From Cryomorphaceae bacterium (GTDB lineage Bacteria; Bacteroidota; Bacteroidia; Flavobacteriales_D; Crocinitomicaceae): DNA of 12,142 nt. The stretch covers positions 1 to 12,142 of the forward strand of contig JAIXRD010000285.1 of NCBI GenBank assembly GCA_027485365.1, read 5' to 3'. A program made the position numbers and the translations under genes. Positions 6,349 through 12,142 of this stretch are shown in pieces (positions within the stretch are counted from its first letter, which is position 1; the number at the start of each line of letters is the position of its first letter). The notes beneath the pieces are model-generated. The model was not told the origin of the DNA, ran no database searches, and saw only the letters and a list, made by a program, of their open reading frames with translations.

Positions 6349-8225
6349 TAAGCCAGCTTACTTCCGGCACTAATCAATTGCGCTTTTTTAGAGGCTGTAT
6401 ACAGTGTCCAAGTGCGATTGGGTGTAAAGTCAATCCGATAATGAGCCTTACCACGGACCGTCAGGTGGTTTGCGTATACTTGGATTTCACTGTCCTTGAC
6501 TTTAATTGTGGAATTGTTCCTTAATACGTATGTTTCCATGGTTTTAAACGGATATATTTTTTGATAATCAGACAGTATACGTTTCATGCTGTTGGAGGTG
6601 TTGATTGGACTACAAAATAGGGTTACATGAGTTTTCCGCTTATACAGCAAAATCGGGCGTTTTGCTTGTAAAATCATAAGGTGCGATTCCATTTGGTATT
6701 GATAACGGTTATAACTTAGTCCTGCCAATACGATTAATCCCATCGCGCATTTTTGCCCTAAAGGTGCTTTACCGTGAAGTATCCATAAAAGGACAATAAA
6801 TACAGACACAAGTGCCCATAATTCCATGGAAAATCCTCCTTCCACAGCCCCTGGAATCTCAGCAATACAACCAATAAATACGTTCATAACGCGAAGAGAA
6901 AGACTGAATATATATCCTAACAAACTACCAATATGAGGAATCCAGCTCAATAAAAGGAACGCAAAACCAAGGTACATGGCGATTCCCGATAGGACAACTA
7001 TTCCAAGATTTGCAATCAGGAAATAATTGGGAAAACTATGGAAATAATAAAGTATAAGTGGAACGGTGAATAATTGTGCGGCTAAAGCTACGGATGAATG
7101 CTCCCAAATAAAGCTAAGGAGTTTGGACTTGGGAGTCCAACATGATGCAATTCGTTCTTTATAGGTTTGAATGCCAAAAACCGCCGCAAAGGATAATTGG
7201 AAACCAATGTCGTAAATGCATGCGGGGTCGAATAGGTACATTAAAAATCCACACCAGAGTAAGATGTAATTCGGATTGCTGGTGCGTTGAAATACTTTTC
7301 CGAGGTTTACTAGTGTGAACATGGTTACCGCACGGATAACTGAAGGGGAGAATCCCGTTAACCCTGCATAACTCCAAAGTATAATGAGCGCGAACAGAAT
7401 CGCCCAAGATTTGCGTATAATTCCGGGTAATAATCCGAAACTCCAGAGTATTAATTCTGCAAATAACGCAATGTGCATCCCTGAAACGGCAAGTACATGA
7501 ATAGCACCTGTTGCAGCAAAGGATTTTTTGGTTTCATCGCTCACTTCCGATGTGTTTCCTAATAATAGTGCTTTTGCTAAGCCGAGTTCTTCGCCGCGCA
7601 GATGATGTTCAAATGACCTGTTAAACCATTCCCTTAATTCCAACATCCAATCATCCCAAGACCTAAGGTGTCCGATTGATATGTAAGCGTTTCCGATATT
7701 ACATTGCGTATGAATTCCTTTGGTAGCATAGTAATTTTCCATGTCAAAGCTTCCGGGGTTTCCGCTGTTTATAATGGGTTCAATGGGAGACACTGTGAAG
7801 ATTAAATCCCCGCGATGGATGTTGATACTGGTATCAAAATAACAAATGGTTTTTTCCTTTACTGAATTTATTGAACGGTGGTCTATTCGATGTAACTCTG
7901 CTATCGCTTTAATTCGCTTGTTTTTACCTTCTTTGATTTCACGAATTAGAAAAACGTGGTTTGATTTCTTTGGAATTTCAGGGTTAGTTTCTTGTGCGAA
8001 AACACCCAGTATTATATGAAAGCAAGCGATAGCAAAAAGAAATTGAACACTGCGGAACGTGCATTTCAAATAGATGCTCATACTTATAATTAACAAGCAG
8101 ACTACCATTTCGAATGGCCAAGAAAGTGTTCGTGAAGGTATCACATCATGACCAATAAAAAATGCGAAAAATAGTAAGGGCATGATGGGTTCAGGCCCAA
8201 GAATTCTAGGGAACAAGTTTTGCAT
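6345..8225 (-). CDS. comEC: ComEC/Rec2 family DNA-uptake channel protein
   Basis: ComEC forms the inner-membrane channel that brings single-stranded DNA into the cytoplasm during natural transformation. The 626-residue protein has N-terminal membrane segments (about 12-78) and a soluble DUF4131-like OB-fold region (about 90-185) with NPGSFDMENYYATKGIH. The polytopic Competence domain follows (about 210-485), including HVLAVSGMHIALF (243-255), GLTGFSPSVIRAVTMF (288-303) and DIGFQLSFAAVFGI (339-352). The last 140 residues are soluble and lack the HxHxDH metal site of the metallo-beta-lactamase nuclease domain found in Bacillus ComEC, so degradation of the second strand would need another protein. 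The gene starts 15 bases after recQ and is probably co-transcribed with it. Its stop codon overlaps that of the convergent S8 protease gene. Whether this organism is naturally competent cannot be told from one gene. Confidence 0.93.
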   Translation of the reverse strand: MQNLFPRILGPEPIMPLLFFAFFIGHDVIPSRTLSWPFEMVVCLLIISMSIYLKCTFRSVQFLFAIACFHIILGVFAQETNPEIPKKSNHVFLIREIKEGKNKRIKAIAELHRIDHRSINSVKEKTICYFDTSINIHRGDLIFTVSPIEPIINSGNPGSFDMENYYATKGIHTQCNIGNAYISIGHLRSWDDWMLELREWFNRSFEHHLRGEELGLAKALLLGNTSEVSDETKKSFAATGAIHVLAVSGMHIALFAELILWSFGLLPGIIRKSWAILFALIILWSYAGLTGFSPSVIRAVTMFTLVNLGKVFQRTSNPNYILLWCGFLMYLFDPACIYDIGFQLSFAAVFGIQTYKERIASCWTPKSKLLSFIWEHSSVALAAQLFTVPLILYYFHSFPNYFLIANLGIVVLSGIAMYLGFAFLLLSWIPHIGSLLGYIFSLSLRVMNVFIGCIAEIPGAVEGGFSMELWALVSVFIVLLWILHGKAPLGQKCAMGLIVLAGLSYNRYQYQMESHLMILQAKRPILLYKRKTHVTLFCSPINTSNSMKRILSDYQKIYPFKTMETYVLRNNSTIKVKDSEIQVYANHLTVRGKAHYRIDFTPNRTWTLYTASKKAQLISAGSKLAY

Positions 8226-8240
8226 GAAAAAGGATGTTAC

Positions 8241-10142
8241 TTAACGGTAGAATTTTCCGTCGATAAGTTGGATTTTCTGAGTTAATTGCATGTCTCGAAT
8301 CACACGCTTTAAATCCGCTTCAGGCAAAGGGATTCGTTCGATTAATTCTAAGTATCCGAGCGGAATAGTTAACGCTTCAAGTATAAATTCTTCGGTTCGC
8401 TCCATTGGAATATGTTCTTTCTGACAAACATCGCATACCATACACCGTTCGGATTCTTGTCCGAAATACGCCAAAATGTTTTGTGATCGACAACTTGTTG
8501 AACTGAGGTATGAGCTAACGGAATCAAGTTTTAATTGGGCTAATTCCTTTCGTTTTGTATAGGATTCATAGGATAATTGGAAATAATCATCTGGTCTTCG
8601 TTCGTTGAGGAAGGTCACTGTTGGAAGGTGTATTGCAGGTGAATATTCAATAATACCGTTCAAATCGAGAAATGTTAGTATTTCATTGAGCCTTTGTTCA
8701 GTGATTTTTAAAATACTTGCTGCTTTGTTTCCTTGGAACACCGCCGCATGCAACTCATCTTGGCCAGTAATCCGTTCAATTATTTGTATAACCGGATGTG
8801 TTTCAGGATACTTTATTTGGAAATTATATAAATCCAGCCCGTGGACTAACAGTCTTACCCTGGGTGCTTGGAATGTGGATTCATTGAAATGAAGTTCTTG
8901 ATTTAATTCAAGAATTTTAATGACATTATACACTTCAATGTAACTAATTGAAAGTTCGTTAGCCAGCAGGTTGAGGTCAATTGGATATGTTTCATTTTTT
9001 CCGGATCCGATGGCAATTCTTAAATAACTCAACAGGTGCTCATAGCATGATTTAATTTGTTCAATTGGCGGAAACTTTAATTGGAATCTCTTATTGTATG
9101 ATTCCGTCTCTGTCCCATCAATAAACACAATCGAACGTGCTTGTAGTCCGTCTCTGCCACCTCGGCCAGCCTCTTGCACATAAGATTCCAAGTTTTCTGG
9201 GAAATCATAATGAAGCACATAACGTACATTGGGTTTATCTATTCCCATACCAAATGCGTTGGTAGCAATCATAATCGGGGTAACTCCAGCCATCCATTGA
9301 TTAAGCGAAGTACTCCGTTCTTCAGGGCTCATCCCGCCGTGATACATACTGGCATTGAGTTTATTCGACATAAACACTTTGGCTAATTCTTTAACCGCTT
9401 TGCGTGTAGAACAATATACAATACCGGTCATGTGATCCTTACCATTGCAATAGGCAATAATACTTCCCATTTTATTGGGTGTTTGCACTACTTCATAGCT
9501 TAAATTTTCCCGATAAAAACTAACTTCATGGATGTAGGGATTATTCAGGGATAAGGCCTCAATTATATCGTCCTTTACACGTTGAGTTGCTGTCGCCGTT
9601 AGGGCTATGATGGGTATTGTTGGTCTAGCGTCGCGTAAACTTTGAATATTTAAATAGGACGGGCGAAAATCATGTCCCCACTCTGAAATGCAATGTGCTT
9701 CATCAACCACGATTAAGTTGACAGGCATTTGCTTAAATCGTTCTTTAAAAAGAGGCGTTTGTATGCGTTCTGGAGAGACATAAAGAAAGTCGAATGCGCC
9801 AAGTGCGGCATTATTCAACAGGATATCAATTTCTCTAAAACCCATGGCACTGGTTACGGCGGAAGCCCTAATGCCTTTGGATTTTAGTGACTTAACTTGG
9901 TCATCCATGAGTGCAATAAGCGGTGATATAACTAGGGTAAGGCCACCTTTAACTAAACCCGGAACCTGAAAGCAAATTGATTTTCCTCCACCCGTAGGAA
10001 GTAATGCAAGAACATCCCTGTTGTCTAAAGCTGCTTGAATTATCGGTTCCTGGGTTGGACGGAATGCTGTAAACCCCCAAAAGGTTGATAGAATGTCTAA
10101 CGGATTTTTTTGCATGGGTGAAAAGACGAGTAAATGTAACAT
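8241..10142 (-). CDS. recQ: ATP-dependent DNA helicase, RecQ family
   Basis: RecQ helicases unwind DNA 3'-5' in recombination and repair. The SF2 motifs are intact: RPTQEPII (residues 28-35), Walker A LLPTGGGKS (47-55), DEAH (147-150) with the RecQ aromatic loop CISEWGHDFRPSY (151-163), TATAT (182-186), YHGGMSPEER (267-276) and the arginine-finger motif QEAGRGGRDG (323-332). The zinc ligands C551, C567, C570 and C573 follow SCRSQNILAYFG-like sequence and lie near the C-terminus. About 200 residues with two winged-helix-like stretches separate them from the helicase core, unlike E. coli RecQ, where zinc follows directly. There is no HRDC domain. I believe this layout is common in Bacteroidota. 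A second in-frame ATG at 10115 (MQKNPLDIL) fits the usual family N-terminus, so the first nine residues may not be made. comEC follows after 15 bases. Confidence 0.95.
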   Translation of the reverse strand: MLHLLVFSPMQKNPLDILSTFWGFTAFRPTQEPIIQAALDNRDVLALLPTGGGKSICFQVPGLVKGGLTLVISPLIALMDDQVKSLKSKGIRASAVTSAMGFREIDILLNNAALGAFDFLYVSPERIQTPLFKERFKQMPVNLIVVDEAHCISEWGHDFRPSYLNIQSLRDARPTIPIIALTATATQRVKDDIIEALSLNNPYIHEVSFYRENLSYEVVQTPNKMGSIIAYCNGKDHMTGIVYCSTRKAVKELAKVFMSNKLNASMYHGGMSPEERSTSLNQWMAGVTPIMIATNAFGMGIDKPNVRYVLHYDFPENLESYVQEAGRGGRDGLQARSIVFIDGTETESYNKRFQLKFPPIEQIKSCYEHLLSYLRIAIGSGKNETYPIDLNLLANELSISYIEVYNVIKILELNQELHFNESTFQAPRVRLLVHGLDLYNFQIKYPETHPVIQIIERITGQDELHAAVFQGNKAASILKITEQRLNEILTFLDLNGIIEYSPAIHLPTVTFLNERRPDDYFQLSYESYTKRKELAQLKLDSVSSYLSSTSCRSQNILAYFGQESERCMVCDVCQKEHIPMERTEEFILEALTIPLGYLELIERIPLPEADLKRVIRDMQLTQKIQLIDGKFYR

Positions 10143-10169
10143 TTATTACCTTGTCTCATTTAAAATTAG

Positions 10170-10200
10170 TTGTTCGCCATATTAATTCGGTGTATATTCG
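10170..10200 (+). promoter_or_regulatory. Probable promoter of ilvE (-33 TTG, -7 TATATTCG)
   Basis: TTG at 10170-10172 and TATATTCG at 10193-10200 are separated by 20 bases, the spacing expected between Bacteroidota -33 and -7 elements. The -7 box departs from TAnnTTTG at one base. Transcription would start around 10205, leaving a leader of only about 12 bases before the ilvE ATG. This is the best-supported promoter in the window. Confidence 0.5.
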
Positions 10201-10217
10201 CATTCAATTTTTGAAGG

Positions 10218-11288
10218 ATGGCAATATCGGAACTTACGATTTCAGTTGAGCAATGCAAAGATTCTGCAGTAAACCGTGTGGATTGGGATAACCTTCCCTT
10301 TGGACGGGTGTTTACCGACCATATGTTTTTAATGGAATATGCAGATGGGCATTGGCAAGACCCTAAAATTATGCCTTTTCAAGACATCCCGATGCACCCT
10401 GCAATGTCGGCTATTCATTACGGTCAAAGTATTTTCGAAGGGTTAAAAGCCTACAAACATGAGGATGGAAGACTTTCTGTTTTTCGTCCAGACATGAACG
10501 CAAAGCGATTTAATGAGTCTGCAATTCGCATGTGCATGCCAGAAGTTCCTGAAGCGTTATTTGTAGAATGCATCAGAAAACTTGTATCTATTGATTCAAG
10601 TTGGGTTCCAAATAAACCAGGTTATTCCTTGTATATCCGTCCATTTATGTTTGCTACCGATGCATGGGTAGGTATTAAACCTTCGGAAACTTATAAATTC
10701 ATGATTTTACTTTCCCCCGTTGGAAATTACTATGCAGAACCTGTGCGTGTTAAAATTGAGTCATACTATACTCGTGCCGCACAAGGTGGTGTAGGACGCG
10801 CCAAAGCTGCAGGAAACTACGGTGCAAGTTTATATCCAGCAAAACAAGCGCAAGATCATAATTTCCACCAATTGGTATGGACAGATGCCAAGGAGCATAA
10901 GTATATTGAGGAATCTGGAACAATGAACATAGTTTTCCAAATTAATGATACGTTAATTACCCCATCAGAAGAGCAAGATACGATATTAAGGGGAATCACG
11001 AAACGATCCATTATTGAATTAGCCAGTAGTTGGGGGATTGCGGTAGAAGAGCGCAAAGTAAGTGTTGAAGAAGTAATTCAAGCATTACGTGATGGTACCA
11101 TGCAAGATGCCTTTGGGGCAGGAACTGCAGCAACCTTAGCCCAAATTGATATAATCGGTTATAAAGAGGAGGTATTTAAGTTGCCAGCGATGGAGAATCG
11201 AACCCTCTCAAATCGAATAAAAGAACACCTAGACGCCCTGAAAATTGGAAAGGTTGAGGATACCTTCGGTTGGAATTATTTCGTTTAA
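10218..11288 (+). CDS. ilvE: Branched-chain amino acid aminotransferase
   Basis: IlvE is a PLP-dependent class IV aminotransferase. It catalyses the last step of valine, leucine and isoleucine synthesis, and the first step of their breakdown, with 2-oxoglutarate/glutamate as partner. The 356 residues match the longer, eukaryote-like BCAT group. The PLP lysine is K196 in RAKAAGNYGASLYPAKQ, the conserved Glu is E232 in EESGTMNIVF, and the N-terminal region has HYGQSIFEGLKAYK (67-80). Where mitochondrial BCATs have the redox CxxC switch (GSGTACVVC), this protein has GAGTAATLA, so that control is absent. The start is set by the promoter only about 12 bases upstream. The gene is divergent from recQ with a 75-base gap. 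The exported protein gene follows 46 bases later with no clear terminator between them, so read-through is possible. Confidence 0.96.
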   Translation: MAISELTISVEQCKDSAVNRVDWDNLPFGRVFTDHMFLMEYADGHWQDPKIMPFQDIPMHPAMSAIHYGQSIFEGLKAYKHEDGRLSVFRPDMNAKRFNESAIRMCMPEVPEALFVECIRKLVSIDSSWVPNKPGYSLYIRPFMFATDAWVGIKPSETYKFMILLSPVGNYYAEPVRVKIESYYTRAAQGGVGRAKAAGNYGASLYPAKQAQDHNFHQLVWTDAKEHKYIEESGTMNIVFQINDTLITPSEEQDTILRGITKRSIIELASSWGIAVEERKVSVEEVIQALRDGTMQDAFGAGTAATLAQIDIIGYKEEVFKLPAMENRTLSNRIKEHLDALKIGKVEDTFGWNYFV

Positions 11289-11334
11289 TGTTTTAATCTT
11301 TCTAGTTTAGCGTTTGTCAATATAAATAAGCGTA

Positions 11335-12142
11335 TTGAAGCTATTACTAATTCTCGTTTCTTGGATATTTACTACAATCGCTTATGCGCAATCCGTAGTA
11401 AAAATTTCCTGTATTGATAGAAATTCCCTCGAACCAATAGCAAATGTTAATTTAACGCTTAGCTTGCAAGATTCTATTCAAACGTGTAAGTCGAATGTTG
11501 CGGGCCTTGCTCAACTCGTACTATTGGATACAAAAGAACTATTCTACATAAGCAGTGAGCATCCGATGTATGAACCCTTAAGTTACAGGTATCAGTCCGT
11601 AAGAAATACCTCAGATACCTTATTCATTAAATTGGTTTTAAAGCCTATTAAAAGCCAATCGATGGACCAGGTTGTTATAAAAGCGCCGGGAATACCTGAT
11701 ACGGTATTTAATTCTACAGAATTTCATGTTGCGGATTTTGAAGTCACAGATGCTGGAGATTATATCCTATTGGTGTATCCCAAACGATCGGGACACAACA
11801 ATGCAATATTGTGGTATGATGGAAATCGTATAAAGGATAGCATGTCAATCCATGGTATAGGGATTAATTTAGTTAAAGATTACAGAGATAATATTCATCT
11901 GATTTGTCAAGAAGAGGTGTATCATGTTTCGCATAAGAATGATTCCTTAGCCTTATTTTCAATTCCAAAGGATTATTTCCTTGATTATATTCTTCCCATT
12001 GTGGATACAACGACGAGTAAGTTGTTTTTCTCGAATTTTAATATGTACTATCCTGCATTTGATTATTTCGCCCTAGATCAAATCGATTCGAGCTACCGTA
12101 AAATTATTCATATTGAAGATCCATTAATGATGGAATTGTACC
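11335..12142 (+). CDS. Exported protein of unknown function, N-terminal part, TTG start (cut by window edge)
   Basis: An open frame of 269 codons runs from TTG at 11335 to the right edge. In-frame stop TAA at 11323 and the lack of any other start codon between make TTG the only start that keeps the N-terminus. From it the protein begins with a good signal peptide, KLLLILVSWIFTTIAYAQ-S, so it is probably exported. The first in-frame ATG is about 76 codons later and would lose this. Residues 20-105 have the pattern of a carboxypeptidase-regulatory-like beta-sandwich (KISCIDRNSLEPIANVNLTL, later FYISSEHPMYEPLSY). The rest (for example PDTVFNSTEFHVADFEV and LFFSNFNMYYPAFDYFAL) is rich in beta strands and resembles hypothetical Bacteroidota secreted proteins, but I cannot name a function. 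A TonB-dependent receptor is not supported, as no plug domain is visible. Confidence 0.75.
   Translation, partial: MKLLLILVSWIFTTIAYAQSVVKISCIDRNSLEPIANVNLTLSLQDSIQTCKSNVAGLAQLVLLDTKELFYISSEHPMYEPLSYRYQSVRNTSDTLFIKLVLKPIKSQSMDQVVIKAPGIPDTVFNSTEFHVADFEVTDAGDYILLVYPKRSGHNNAILWYDGNRIKDSMSIHGIGINLVKDYRDNIHLICQEEVYHVSHKNDSLALFSIPKDYFLDYILPIVDTTTSKLFFSNFNMYYPAFDYFALDQIDSSYRKIIHIEDPLMMELY

Noticed and set aside
7123..7140. Inverted repeat TTGGACT-TGGG-AGTCCAA (7-bp stem)
   Set aside because: It is inside the comEC coding frame, without a T run. It is explained by ordinary codons, and no second copy was noticed, so it is probably chance rather than a terminator or protein site.
8226..8240. Separate promoter for comEC between recQ and comEC
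   Set aside because: The gap is 15 bases, too short to hold one, and no convincing -7 box was seen there. Co-transcription is simpler.
8605..8892. Plus-strand open frame of 95 codons opposite recQ
   Set aside because: It is a shadow of the recQ C-terminal coding region, with no ribosome site, promoter or recognisable domain.
11289..11334. Terminator between ilvE and the exported protein gene
   Set aside because: There is no inverted repeat followed by a T run in these 46 bases. Only scattered T-rich stretches are visible.

Overview
The window looks like ordinary chromosomal DNA of a Bacteroidota bacterium, most likely of the Flavobacteriales. The reasons are AT-rich sequence, protein variants of the Bacteroidota type (NuoB-E, a RecQ with a late zinc finger, a ComEC without a nuclease domain), near absence of Shine-Dalgarno sequences, and several upstream boxes resembling the Bacteroidota -7 element TAnnTTTG. 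A genus cannot be named from this window.

Region 1 (1-3530, minus strand) is the start of an operon for respiratory complex I, in the order nuoA-nuoB-nuoC-nuoD-nuoE-nuoF. The genes overlap or are separated by at most 11 bases, and nuoF runs off the left edge. Together these subunits give the peripheral arm (FMN site, [2Fe-2S] cluster N1a, terminal cluster N2 and the quinone site) plus the small membrane subunit NuoA that joins it to the membrane arm. Region 2 (3657-4645, minus) is a single thioredoxin reductase gene, trxB. It is closed by a clear intrinsic terminator, so nuoA is probably transcribed from its own promoter. An 18-base A tract lies just upstream of the trxB start.

Region 3 (4768-6348, plus) is an exported subtilisin-family (S8) serine protease, divergent from trxB, with an intact Asp-His-Ser triad and a long insertion between Asp and His. 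Its stop codon overlaps the stop codon of the convergent comEC. Region 4 (6345-10142, minus) is a two-gene unit, recQ-comEC, encoding a RecQ-type DNA helicase and the ComEC/Rec2 DNA-uptake channel. Region 5 (10218-12142, plus) holds ilvE (branched-chain aminotransferase), divergent from recQ. After it comes the first 269 codons of an exported protein of unknown function, which appears to start with TTG and runs off the right edge.

I saw no tRNA, rRNA, CRISPR array, insertion sequence or prophage. No stretch over 300 bases lacks a gene: the largest gaps are 173 bases (3531-3703) and 122 bases (4646-4767). I found no convincing new biological system. The items most worth a second look are the homopolymer before trxB, the large S8 insertion, the unusual RecQ domain order, the overlapping convergent stops, and the TTG-started exported protein.
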